Assembly: GCA_021737275.1 (NCBI GenBank)
Contig: JAIPEE010000011.1
Location: 1-64,000, forward strand
Length of the DNA stretch: 64,000 bases
Reading direction: 5' to 3'
DNA from: Desulfobacterales bacterium
GTDB lineage: Bacteria; Desulfobacterota; Desulfobacteria; Desulfobacterales; JAIPEE01
This document shows positions 45,282-54,077 of the stretch, in pieces. Below the pieces are notes generated by a model, which searched no databases, had not been told where the DNA came from, and saw nothing but the letters and a program-made list of their open reading frames with translations. A program made the position numbers and the translations under genes. Numbering within the stretch: position 1 is the stretch's first letter; each line of letters opens with the position of its first letter.

Positions 45282-46513
45282 TAACATCTCCTGAGAATTA
45301 ATACGGCGTTTGTTCCGCCAAAGCCGAAACTGTTTTTTATAAAAAATTCACCATTAAAAGGTGATGGTTGCAATAAATGGGCAATTCCCTTGCAGTCTTC
45401 AGCAGGTTTATCGAGATTTCGTGTGGGAATCAATGTTTTTTCTGTTATTGCACGCAAGCATGCTGAAAGCTCAAGCACACCACTGGCTCCTGCTGTATGA
45501 CCCATATACCCTTTCAGAGAGCTGACAGGAAAGGCTTCATCTCCAAACACCTTGCGTAAACCCTCTGCTTCTGCTGCATCGCCCTGCAATGTGCCTGTCG
45601 CATGTGCATTGGCATAGCAGATCTGTTTTTTATCAATATCGGCATCCTTTAAAGCACTTTCAATGCATCGTGCAATCGTATCGCTGTTGGATTGTGCCAT
45701 GCTTCCGGGGTCAACAAATGAGGCAAACCCTAAAATTTCTGCAATACAATTGGCGCCTCTTTCCCTGGCAGATGATTCCGACTCCAGTACCAGGCAGCCC
45801 GCACCGGAACCGCAAACGGTGCCATCACGATCTTTATCAAAAGGCCTGGGCGTCATTTCCGGCCGATCATTATATTTATAAGAGCTGGCATAAACCAGAT
45901 CGAAGGAACCTGATACAAGCGGGTGCAGTTCATCGGACCCGCCGCAAATAATGGCGTCCTGAATTCCGGAGCGGACAGATTCAAATGCAAGGCCAATGGC
46001 CTGTGTGGAAGATGTGCAGGAGGAGTCAGTTGAAAACATACGACCCGAAAGGCCAAACGCATGGGCAAGGTTGGCTGCAACGGTGTGGCTCATAATTTTA
46101 AAAAAGGTTCCTGAACCGATGTTTTTCATGGAACTGTTTTCAAAATAATTTTTAAAAAAATCCGACATAGCTTCAACGGATCCCGTTGTTGATCCGAAAA
46201 CAACACCCATGCGGCCGCTGTTTTTAAGCTCGTCCGGAATACCGGATGCACTCAGCGCTTCCTTTGCTGCAAGATAGGCCATTTGAGCGGTCGGGCCCAT
46301 TGTACGACGAAATGTACGGGGGATGTCTTTTTTATTTATGGCTTCACTTAGAGGCGCACCAACGTTACATTCCAGATCAGACAGATGCTTTTGCCATTCT
46401 GCCGTCATATTGCGCATTGCAGATTTATTATTTTTAATCGCATCAACCAGAACGTCAACGCCTGAGCCAAAGGGTGAAATTGCACCCATACCTGTTATAA
46501 AAACTCTGTTCAT
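45281..46513 (-). CDS. Beta-ketoacyl-ACP synthase (KS, FabF-like)
   Basis: 410 aa. Triad: Cys166 in STDSSCTSST, His304 in NAHATGTLQGD, His339 in LKGYMGHTAGASG. The C-terminus NSFGFGGTNAVLIL is complete. It is the most FabF-like condensing enzyme in the cluster. The track start at 46537 was moved to the ATG at 46513, which begins MNRVFITGMGAISPFG and overlaps the upstream oxidoreductase stop as ATGA. Confidence 0.93.
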   Translation of the reverse strand: MNRVFITGMGAISPFGSGVDVLVDAIKNNKSAMRNMTAEWQKHLSDLECNVGAPLSEAINKKDIPRTFRRTMGPTAQMAYLAAKEALSASGIPDELKNSGRMGVVFGSTTGSVEAMSDFFKNYFENSSMKNIGSGTFFKIMSHTVAANLAHAFGLSGRMFSTDSSCTSSTQAIGLAFESVRSGIQDAIICGGSDELHPLVSGSFDLVYASSYKYNDRPEMTPRPFDKDRDGTVCGSGAGCLVLESESSARERGANCIAEILGFASFVDPGSMAQSNSDTIARCIESALKDADIDKKQICYANAHATGTLQGDAAEAEGLRKVFGDEAFPVSSLKGYMGHTAGASGVLELSACLRAITEKTLIPTRNLDKPAEDCKGIAHLLQPSPFNGEFFIKNSFGFGGTNAVLILRRC

Positions 46514-47958
46514 TGATACTGCCTTACCTGGTCCCATAATTTTTCCAGACCCAAAATCATGGATGTTGTTAAAAATCCGGATATAATGGTGCCCATTATT
46601 CCCGGGAAATGGATACTTTGTCCGGACAGATATAACCCACGGGCAGATATAATCGGTGTTAAACCCCGTTGTGCGGAAATGTGCTTTACGCCATATGCCG
46701 AACCATTGACTGTACCGGTATATCGTTCAAACGTGTGCGGTGTTGCCGCATCAATCACAGAATATTCCCCTTTCATTTCAGGGAACATTTTTTCAAAAAG
46801 GGCCAGCGATTTTTTTATCTGGATATTTTTACAGTTGTAATATGCCGGGTTGGAAGTACGGTTTTCATACTCATCTTTACCCGGGCATCCATCACTTGCA
46901 AGGCTGATAAGGCACAATGCTTTTCTATCGGAATGGCCGCTGTCACATGCCATAACAGCAAACATATCTTCTTTTTTTTCCCATCTGCCCAGACGATAGT
47001 AATTAGTTGACCGGAGCCGCCTGGGGATAGTCTCTGCCTTAAGCCATACGACAAAAGGTGCTTTTGTATTGGTGAGACCTTTCAGACGATTGAAAAAAGC
47101 CGGCTTTACAATGCCCCGCGGCAGCATATCGTTCAAAAGCTGGGGATGGCCGGTAAATATACATGATCCGGATTCAAAACGTTTCCCGTCAACAGTTGTG
47201 AGCCCCTGGAATGTTCTCTTGTCGGATAATTCAATCTTATCAACCTGTTGGGAACAGAAAATTTCTGCACCTTCACTTTTTAATGCCGCTGTAAACGCAT
47301 CAAGAATCTCATCGCCACCACGGTTAAAGGTGCAGGCGCCTCTGTAAAAAGGTCCCAGAATCAAGGCATGATAATAAAGGGGAATTTCATGCGCTTCTAT
47401 ACCGCAAAGTGCAAAGGCATGACGGCCTGCAAGATGAATCATCTCATCTTCGGCATTATGCTTTTTTAAAAAAGCCTCAAGTGTCTCATCAGATTTAAAC
47501 TCAGTTGAAAACTGATCAAACGCCATATCAAAATTAACATAGGGTGTTTTTTCAAGAGTGTCTTCAATGAAGTCAAAATAGGCATGAATAGCGACAGAAC
47601 TCTTTGGAAAAAAATTCAGATAGGCGCTTCTTGCACTATCAAGCCCGGAAGGGATTTCAAACGTTTTACCGCCTATCAGTATACTGTCAAAAGCCTTTAA
47701 ATCCATAGGTACGGGGTGAATCTGCTCCCAGAGTCCAAGATACCTGAAAAGTGTATGCAGGGAAGAGGTCGGGGAAAACCCCCCGGTGTAGTGCAGGCCC
47801 ACATCACACCAGTACCCTTCACGCTTAAAACGCCTTAATAGCGGGCCGGGTTTATTATCTTTTTCAAGTATCGCCACCCGGTGTCCGTTTTTAAGAAGAA
47901 TTAATGCAGCGGTTAAGCCGGAAAGGCCCGATCCTATGACGATTGAATCAAACTTCAA
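46510..47958 (-). CDS. CrtI/RetSat-like FAD desaturase or isomerase
   Basis: 482 aa, of the phytoene desaturase/all-trans-retinol saturase family. The FAD motif FDSIVIGSGLSGLTAALILLKNG is at the very start, followed by AILEKDNKPGPLLRRFKREGYWCDVGLHYTGG. The C-terminal FAD motif is ISARGLYLSGQSIHFPGIMGTIISG. The track ATG (48015) would overlap the upstream KS by 61 bp. A TTG at 47958 with GGAG eight bases upstream overlaps the KS stop as TTGA and places the FAD motif at residue 2-3, so it is preferred. Such enzymes desaturate, saturate or isomerise conjugated polyenes. Not part of classical APE clusters. Confidence 0.87.
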   Translation of the reverse strand: MKFDSIVIGSGLSGLTAALILLKNGHRVAILEKDNKPGPLLRRFKREGYWCDVGLHYTGGFSPTSSLHTLFRYLGLWEQIHPVPMDLKAFDSILIGGKTFEIPSGLDSARSAYLNFFPKSSVAIHAYFDFIEDTLEKTPYVNFDMAFDQFSTEFKSDETLEAFLKKHNAEDEMIHLAGRHAFALCGIEAHEIPLYYHALILGPFYRGACTFNRGGDEILDAFTAALKSEGAEIFCSQQVDKIELSDKRTFQGLTTVDGKRFESGSCIFTGHPQLLNDMLPRGIVKPAFFNRLKGLTNTKAPFVVWLKAETIPRRLRSTNYYRLGRWEKKEDMFAVMACDSGHSDRKALCLISLASDGCPGKDEYENRTSNPAYYNCKNIQIKKSLALFEKMFPEMKGEYSVIDAATPHTFERYTGTVNGSAYGVKHISAQRGLTPIISARGLYLSGQSIHFPGIMGTIISGFLTTSMILGLEKLWDQVRQYQ

Positions 47959-49172
47959 CCCGGCGTCTCCAGTAAAAGGCAGGCATTGGTACCACCAAAA
48001 CCGGCTGAGTTGCATAAAATATGATTGAGCGATGTGTCAATCAATTCGGTGGCAATTTTTAACGGTGCGGCATCTTTTTCCTGATTTTTAAAATTTAAAT
48101 TTGGTGCAATGAAATGATTTTGGGCCATCAGAATAGAATAAACCACCTGTGCAGCACCGGCCATCCACATTTCATGACCGGCATATGATTTCACAGAAGA
48201 GACCCAGGGCATATTATTATTAAATACATTATAAATTGCCGTGGCTTCAGCTTTATCTCCGACCGGCGTCGAAGTGGCATGTGCACAGATATAATCAATG
48301 GCTGCCGTATCTGTTTCGCCCAGCTTAAGGCATTCCCGCATGCAGCGTTCAAGCCCTTCGCCTGTTGGTACGGCAAGGTTTGTTCCATCTGAAGAGAAGG
48401 CATAAGATTTTACTCTTGCCAGAATGTTTGCGCCGCGTTTGATGGCCAGGTCCTCTCGTTCAAGGCATAAAATAGCAGCACCACCACTTGGTACCAGCCC
48501 GTCTCTCTCAGCATCAAACGGTTTTGAGGCTGCTGCAGGTAATTCCTTTTGCATTGAAAAGGCATTTGTTGCATCAAAGGCTGCAACGGATTCCCAGTTT
48601 ATTTCCTGCACGCCACCGCAAATTGCACGATCCTGACGGCCCAGGGCAATAAGATCTGCCGCCTGGCCGATGGCATGTCCCCCGCTTGCACACGCACTGC
48701 TGACCGTCCATGATGCGCCACGATTACCAAACAATGTGTTCAGATTCATCGTAACTGTAGAATTGAGGGAGTGAAAAACAAGGCTGCCGCCAATGGGAAA
48801 TGTACGTTTTTCTTCAAGCGTAAGCGCAACCTGTTTGTAGTTGGCAAGAGTTGAAGAGTCATTACCTATAATCAGGGCTGTTCTTTCGGATCGGACATCC
48901 TCTTCACAAAGTCCGGCCTGTTCGATCGCTTCCAAAGCGGCTGAATAAGCGTGCTCTACAAATTCCGGCATTGTTTTTCTTTTTTTCCGGCCTATGCTCG
49001 GCATTTTAAAATCATCAATTACACCGCTTAATGCGCTCCGAAAACCAAGCTTCTGGCGTTCCGGTACGAATTGAATGCCGCTTTTACATTGCTTAAGCGA
49101 TTGTTCGACTTTCTTTTTGCCTGTCCCCAGACTGGAAACGATACCTGATCCTGTAATAACGACTGAGTGCAT
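47955..49172 (-). CDS. Beta-ketoacyl-ACP synthase (KS, ApeR/FabB-like)
   Basis: 405 aa. Triad: Cys161 in VSSACASGGHAIG, His298 in CAHATSTPVGDKAEA, His333 in SYAGHEMWMAGAAQVVY. The GHEMWMAGA text in place of GHTLGAAGA is characteristic of one KS subgroup in aryl polyene/flexirubin clusters. It ends SAGFGGTNACLLL. An AGGAG lies upstream on the minus strand, somewhat far from the ATG. It is followed by the CrtI-like gene with a TTGA overlap. Confidence 0.92.
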   Translation of the reverse strand: MHSVVITGSGIVSSLGTGKKKVEQSLKQCKSGIQFVPERQKLGFRSALSGVIDDFKMPSIGRKKRKTMPEFVEHAYSAALEAIEQAGLCEEDVRSERTALIIGNDSSTLANYKQVALTLEEKRTFPIGGSLVFHSLNSTVTMNLNTLFGNRGASWTVSSACASGGHAIGQAADLIALGRQDRAICGGVQEINWESVAAFDATNAFSMQKELPAAASKPFDAERDGLVPSGGAAILCLEREDLAIKRGANILARVKSYAFSSDGTNLAVPTGEGLERCMRECLKLGETDTAAIDYICAHATSTPVGDKAEATAIYNVFNNNMPWVSSVKSYAGHEMWMAGAAQVVYSILMAQNHFIAPNLNFKNQEKDAAPLKIATELIDTSLNHILCNSAGFGGTNACLLLETPG

Positions 49173-49194
49173 AAGCCTTTAAAAATTTCTCCTG

Positions 49195-49821
49195 TTAGAA
49201 ATATATGCCTGCATGTAAAACGATGTTGTTTATACCCGTATTATCATCATGTAAGTTCGCATTGGATATATGGTGCAGGCGAACCTGGAAATAATATTTC
49301 TCATAAAAATCTGCACCGATACCCAATTGTGGATTAAAATTAACCTTTAACCCCTGGCCTTCAACCTGAAAATCAGTATAGATAAAACCGATTCCGGCTA
49401 ACCCGTATATGGTAAGCCATTGCGTCGGCTCAGTCTGTGCTCTGACCAGCATACCTGCTGAAGCTATAAAACGATTGCGGTCACCAAGTGTCGAACCCGC
49501 CTGAGCCTCCAGCATCCATCGAAGCCATTTTGCCGGTTTATAGGGAAAAAATGGATCTCGGTCAAAAACAGCTGAAAGCCGGGCTGTTAAAAACTCAATG
49601 TCATCAGAATCCGGTGACCGGTTTTTCCCGACACCAAACCCTGCACCCCATTTTACAGGGCCGGTTTTTAAGCCGATTTCGTTGGCGATACTATTTGTAG
49701 CGGTAACAGTAATTGCAAATAGTACAATTATCCAAAATAGCTGAATTTTGATTATTTTGTCAATATAATGCCTGGATCCTGCGTTCAATTTTTTTACCGC
49801 CTGTTTTATAAAATGTATCAA
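49195..49821 (-). CDS. PagL-like acyloxyacyl hydrolase / lipid A 3-O-deacylase family protein
   Basis: 208 aa. The N-terminal signal/anchor (IQLFWIIVLFAITVTATNSIA) is followed by a beta-barrel-like body. The C-terminal block VRLHHISNANLHDDNTGINNIVLHAGIYF matches the PagL family, in which His and Ser of the HxSN motif form the active site, and ends in an aromatic residue (Phe) as outer-membrane barrels do. It may remove or exchange an acyl chain on an outer-membrane lipid during placement of the product. It lies between fabG (9 bp) and a KS (22 bp), firmly inside the operon. Not a standard aryl polyene gene. Confidence 0.78.
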   Translation of the reverse strand: MIHFIKQAVKKLNAGSRHYIDKIIKIQLFWIIVLFAITVTATNSIANEIGLKTGPVKWGAGFGVGKNRSPDSDDIEFLTARLSAVFDRDPFFPYKPAKWLRWMLEAQAGSTLGDRNRFIASAGMLVRAQTEPTQWLTIYGLAGIGFIYTDFQVEGQGLKVNFNPQLGIGADFYEKYYFQVRLHHISNANLHDDNTGINNIVLHAGIYF

Positions 49822-49830
49822 GATTGTAAA

Positions 49831-50547
49831 TCAGCACACGCCGCCATTCACACCAATAACCTGGCCTGTAATGTATGATGCCCTGTCTGAAACCAAAAAA
49901 CCGACCAGTCCCGCAACATCTTCAGGTTGCCCGATTTTCTGCATGGGGATCATCTTTACAATCTCCTTTACCGGCAATTCTTTTACCATATCTGTTTCAA
50001 TAAAACCAGGTGCGATGCAATTCACACAAATACCTCTTTTAGCGGTTTCCTTTGCAAGCGCCTTAGTCGCGGCAATCAGGCCGCCCTTAGCTGCAGAGTA
50101 GTTTACCTGGCCGGGGTTTCCCATAACTCCGGAGACAGATGCGATATTGATAATTTTGCCGCTTTTCCGTTGAAGCATGGACTGCAGTACCGCTTTTGTA
50201 ACATTAAAAAAACCGTTTAGTGTCGTATCTGTAACATCGGTCCAGTCATCGGACGGCATCCACATCATCAAGCCGTCCCTTGCTATCCCGGCGTTATTGA
50301 CAAGAATATCCGGAGGCCCAAACTCTTCTACAAGTCCGTTTAATGCGCCATTAACCAGGGCCTTATCTGCCACATCAAATTTTAAGAGCGTGACTTCCGA
50401 TCCCTTTTTCCTGATCAGGGCTGCGGTTTCGGCTGCACTTTCATCGCTGCTTCGATAGTTCAGCCAGATGTCATAACCCATATCAGCCAGTTCAAGCGCT
50501 ATGGCTTTACCAATTCCCTTAGATGCACCTGTAACCAATGCAATCAT
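49831..50547 (-). CDS. 3-oxoacyl-ACP reductase (FabG-like SDR)
   Basis: 238 aa, a classical short-chain dehydrogenase: NADPH-binding ALVTGASKGIGKAIA at the N-terminus, NNAG in VNNAGIARDGLMMW, and active-site Ser and YSAAKGG (NYSAAKGGLIAATKALAKE). It ends RASYITGQVIGVNGGVC. It reduces the beta-keto group in each elongation cycle, the ApeQ counterpart. It follows the ammonia-lyase gene by 8 bp. Confidence 0.94.
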   Translation of the reverse strand: MIALVTGASKGIGKAIALELADMGYDIWLNYRSSDESAAETAALIRKKGSEVTLLKFDVADKALVNGALNGLVEEFGPPDILVNNAGIARDGLMMWMPSDDWTDVTDTTLNGFFNVTKAVLQSMLQRKSGKIINIASVSGVMGNPGQVNYSAAKGGLIAATKALAKETAKRGICVNCIAPGFIETDMVKELPVKEIVKMIPMQKIGQPEDVAGLVGFLVSDRASYITGQVIGVNGGVC

Positions 50548-50555
50548 ATTACTCC

Positions 50556-52142
50556 TTATGTGTCATCCATCCATGGGTTTTTAGAAGATACCTGTAAAAT
50601 TTCATTTTGAAAATCGTCAGAACAGATTAAATCTCTGACATGTTCAATCTCTTCATTAAGGGGTCTGTCTTCATTCAGCTTTGGAAAAACAGTTCTCACT
50701 TTTTCAAAAAGTTTTTTATAGCCTTTACCCATCACCGTATCATCGTTTCGTAATTCAGCCGCCTGGACAAGGGCCATTGTTTCAACCGCGGCAATTTTCC
50801 ATGCCATCGGCAGTACTTTTTTTGTGTATCGGGCGGCGGTCATTCCCATGCTGACAACATCCTGATTATTACCATTGGTGGGAATACTCTGTATCGAGGC
50901 CGGTGCAGTCAACATTCTGGCTTCAGCGGCAAGTGAGGTTGCCATAAGCTGACATCCGGCCATGCCTGAATTCAGGCCCGGATTTGCCCCTGTGAGCATA
51001 GGCGAAAGGCCCTGGGAATACCGCCAGTTCAAAAGCCGGTCTATCTGGCGTTCGGAAAGAAGAAGCATTTTTACGATGGAGAGGCGTAAATAATCGGCCG
51101 CAAATGAAATCTGCTGGCCATAAAAGTTTCCGCCATGAATTACAATCTCTGTTTCGGGAAAAATAAGGGGGTTATCTGTTGATGCATTCAATTCACAGGT
51201 AACAACCTGTTCAACGTGCCAGACAACATCCTGACATGCCCCCAGAACCTGGGGCGCACAACGCATGGAATAGGGATCCTGAATCTCTATTCCCTCTTTT
51301 ACCGGCTTTTCTCTCATACCCCAGTGATGATTGTTAATCTCTTTTTCATACCGTTCATGAGTGCAAAGATATTCGGCCATACGCTTTGCAACCGATATTT
51401 GACCTTTATGGCCCCGGGCTCTGTGGAGCTGCCCGCATAAAACTTCAGGCTCGCCATACATAACCTGAATCAGGCATGAGGACAGAAATTCATGAAAATT
51501 CAAAAGTTTTTGAACATCAACAACAGCAAGGCTCATGATACCTGTCATGGCCGAAGTACCGTTTACAAGGGCCAGCCCCTCTTTACTTTTTAACTCAATC
51601 GGTTTGAGGCCGGCTTTTTGAAGGGCTTCAGTTGCCGGCAGGCGCTCACCTTTGTATTTTGCCCATCCGATACCTGAGAAAACTCTTGCCATATGGGCCA
51701 ATGGTACAAGATCGCCGCTGGCACCAACTGATCCTTCTGTTGGAATTTCAGGCAACAGCCCTTTTCTTAACCCATTCAGGATATTTTCAATGACTTCTAC
51801 CCGTATACCGGAGTATCCCTTTGCCAGCGCATTTACGCGTGATACCATAATGGCACGGGTCTCTTCTTCTGAAAACAGGTCTCCCTGGCCGGTCGAGAGA
51901 TGGTGCAATAAGTTTACCTGATGTTCTTTAAGTGCCTCTTCCGACACGCGATAACCGGATAACGGTCCAAATCCTGTGTTAATTCCATAAATCGTATGGG
52001 CGTTGTTTACAAAACGATCCACCAGATTGCGAGATAATTGCATTCGGTCGCGGGCATCGGTTGTCAGTTCAAAATCAGCATTAGTATATGAAATGTCATA
52101 AACATGTTGCGGTAAAAGATTGTTTCCGTCAATTTTTATCAT
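50556..52142 (-). CDS. Aromatic amino acid ammonia-lyase (tyrosine-type residues)
   Basis: 528 aa, HAL/PAL/TAL family. The MIO prosthetic group forms from Ala-Ser-Gly at 141-143 (GSVGASGDLVPLAHMA). The catalytic Tyr lies in YGINTGFGPL (Tyr52). The selectivity pair in NLLHHLSTGQG (His81-Leu82) matches the His-Leu of tyrosine ammonia-lyases rather than the Ser-His of histidine or Phe-Leu of phenylalanine enzymes, so 4-coumarate is the likely product. Ammonia-lyases start flexirubin and many aryl polyene clusters. It is the first gene of the operon; AGGA stands 7 bp before the ATG. Confidence 0.9.
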   Translation of the reverse strand: MIKIDGNNLLPQHVYDISYTNADFELTTDARDRMQLSRNLVDRFVNNAHTIYGINTGFGPLSGYRVSEEALKEHQVNLLHHLSTGQGDLFSEEETRAIMVSRVNALAKGYSGIRVEVIENILNGLRKGLLPEIPTEGSVGASGDLVPLAHMARVFSGIGWAKYKGERLPATEALQKAGLKPIELKSKEGLALVNGTSAMTGIMSLAVVDVQKLLNFHEFLSSCLIQVMYGEPEVLCGQLHRARGHKGQISVAKRMAEYLCTHERYEKEINNHHWGMREKPVKEGIEIQDPYSMRCAPQVLGACQDVVWHVEQVVTCELNASTDNPLIFPETEIVIHGGNFYGQQISFAADYLRLSIVKMLLLSERQIDRLLNWRYSQGLSPMLTGANPGLNSGMAGCQLMATSLAAEARMLTAPASIQSIPTNGNNQDVVSMGMTAARYTKKVLPMAWKIAAVETMALVQAAELRNDDTVMGKGYKKLFEKVRTVFPKLNEDRPLNEEIEHVRDLICSDDFQNEILQVSSKNPWMDDT

Positions 52143-52887
52143 AAAGGTTCCTGTTTATCGATAGTGTAAAAAATCTAACAATACAGTTAGTTATAAAATA
52201 ACTCCAAAATCCTGAAAACATTTAATAAAAAATTAATACGGCATAAAAGTCAAGATTTTTTTAAACCGGAACAAGTTTGGAGGCACGGTATGGATAAGAT
52301 ATTAAATGTATCCGATAATATTCTGAATTCAATTTTTAGAGGTGGTCTATAATGAGTTTGTGCCGGTTGCTTTTAATGTGCATGCGACGTTCATTATCAT
52401 TGCTATCATTTAAAAACGATTTATCCCTCAGGAGCGGGTCAATATAAGTAATCACTATAAATGATCTCACCCAAAGGCGGCCCTGGTTCCGGAGCCTGTT
52501 ATTGAGAAAAAAGAGAAAATTCCTTCTCCCGGGAAAAAGATTCCTTTTGTAAACTTTATGAATATTTAATTATACCTGTTTTATTTCAATATTAAGGGTG
52601 TTGTATGAGAAGTATTAGATGAAAAGCAAAGCAAAAATCATACTTAAGTAGTATTGACGACAAGGAATATGTTCGATATGTGACATAGAAAAGTTGTGTC
52701 TCTCATATCTTATCCAAAACAAGTTGTATCCAAGAAGTAAATGGTTTTAAAACCATCGTGAAGTTGTCGTTTGGGCTATTTAAGTGATTCGTATGGCAAA
52801 ATGTCAATTCGCCAAAGAATATATTTTTAGCCCGGCTTATATATGAATGAGTGCTGAATCCATAATATCTCAATAAGGAGAGTTAAA
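52143..52887. other. 745-bp divergent intergenic region
   Basis: It separates the minus-strand polyene operon from the plus-strand surface-protein genes and should hold both promoters. No complete gene is visible. In one plus frame, about 52463-52568, the text VPEPVIEKKEKIPSPGK...FVNFMNI ends at a TAA and looks like the 3' end of a lost coding sequence; I cannot name its family. The remainder is AT-rich. A ribosome site GGAGAG occurs right before the next gene. Confidence 0.35.
52225..52253 (-). promoter_or_regulatory. Candidate promoter of the 23-gene operon
   Basis: On the minus strand, TTGACT (perfect but for the last base) is followed 17 bp later by TTTTAT, about 80 bp before the ammonia-lyase start. 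The -10 matches only 4 of 6. The spacing and -35 are good, and it is the best pair I can see upstream of the operon. Confidence 0.35.
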
Positions 52888-54006
52888 ATGAGAAAAGTAA
52901 TTCCGATTTTTTTTATATGTTTCATTGCAGTTGTATTTCTGATTTCAGGCATCAGTTTTGCCGGCACACTGGCAGTAATGAACAATAATGAATATCTGCA
53001 GGGTAATGCCTCAGACGGTACAACACCGAATAATTTAATCGCTAAAGATGATCAGGAGCGAACCGCCATAGTGACAGAATCCGGCAGGCCCATTGTTTTT
53101 AAAGATGGTTCAGATGAAAATATATTTATTGACGGAGATGGTAATGTGGGTATTGGCACAACAACACCAGGTGCCATTTTGGATATTTCAAAATCTATTG
53201 GTACTGGTAGTAATGGCGTGGAATTAGATTTTGATTTTAATACTACAGGCGGATTTCCAACAGGTCTCAGTACAATGGTAAATTTAACTGGGAACTTTTC
53301 TTGTTTATATGGACATAACGCAAGTGCATCTTATGATGGATCTGAATCAGTCGGTACTATGATCGGCATTTATGGATATGCCTCAGCACGTGGAAGTGGT
53401 GCTACCGTACCACTTGTATATGGCTTAAGGGGAGAAGTCAATTACAGGAATTCAAATGTGACAACAGCAGTTGGTGTTTCCTCAGAAATATCTCGTAGCA
53501 AAGGTACCGGATCTTTAGAAAATGCATATTGTTATGTTGGTGATCTTTCATATACAGGCGCGACAAATAATTGGGGTGTCTATATATATGGGGATGATAA
53601 AAATTACTTTTCGGGTAAGGTTGGAATTGGAACAGAGACACCTCAATCAAAATTAGATGTTGCCGGTAAGATTACAGCAACTGAGATGGATATTGCCGGT
53701 ATCATCAAAGCTGAAGAAATCATTGTGGAGACTCCCGGTGCAGACGTTGTATTTGAAGATGATTATAAACTGGCTTCTCTTGAAAGTGTAGAAAATTTTA
53801 TCAAAGAGAACAAACACCTGCCGGAAATCCCATCTGCAAAAAAGGTTCAGGAAAATGGTATGCCATTGTCCGATATGGTTACCGGACAGCTTCGGAAAAT
53901 TGAAGAGCTCACACTTTATCTGATTCAGATGAACGAAAATCTTCAGACGAAAGATGACACCATCAAAAAGCTTGAGGCAAGGTTGACTGCGTTGGAAGCT
54001 AAGTAA
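52888..54006 (+). CDS. Exported tail-fibre-like protein with C-terminal trimerisation/chaperone-like region
   Basis: 372 aa. The signal peptide ends near ISFAGT. The body has two copies of the collagen-tail/tail-fibre motif VGIGTTTPGAILDIS and VGIGTETPQSKLDVAG, flanking a beta-rich middle region with many Gly/Ser/Thr. The C-terminal part (DYKLASLESVENFIKENKHLPEIPSAKKVQENGMPLSDM) is the conserved end found on many bacterial tail-fibre-like surface proteins, then a coiled coil (EELTLYLIQMNENLQTKDDTIKKLEARLTALEAK). Likely a trimeric secreted fibre. It is followed 71 bp later by the giant secreted protein. Confidence 0.75.
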   Translation: MRKVIPIFFICFIAVVFLISGISFAGTLAVMNNNEYLQGNASDGTTPNNLIAKDDQERTAIVTESGRPIVFKDGSDENIFIDGDGNVGIGTTTPGAILDISKSIGTGSNGVELDFDFNTTGGFPTGLSTMVNLTGNFSCLYGHNASASYDGSESVGTMIGIYGYASARGSGATVPLVYGLRGEVNYRNSNVTTAVGVSSEISRSKGTGSLENAYCYVGDLSYTGATNNWGVYIYGDDKNYFSGKVGIGTETPQSKLDVAGKITATEMDIAGIIKAEEIIVETPGADVVFEDDYKLASLESVENFIKENKHLPEIPSAKKVQENGMPLSDMVTGQLRKIEELTLYLIQMNENLQTKDDTIKKLEARLTALEAK

Positions 54007-54077
54007 AATAATAAACGATTATCAGATAGTTTTTTCACTGTCGGTTAGATATAAAATACCCATTAGAGGATAAAGCT

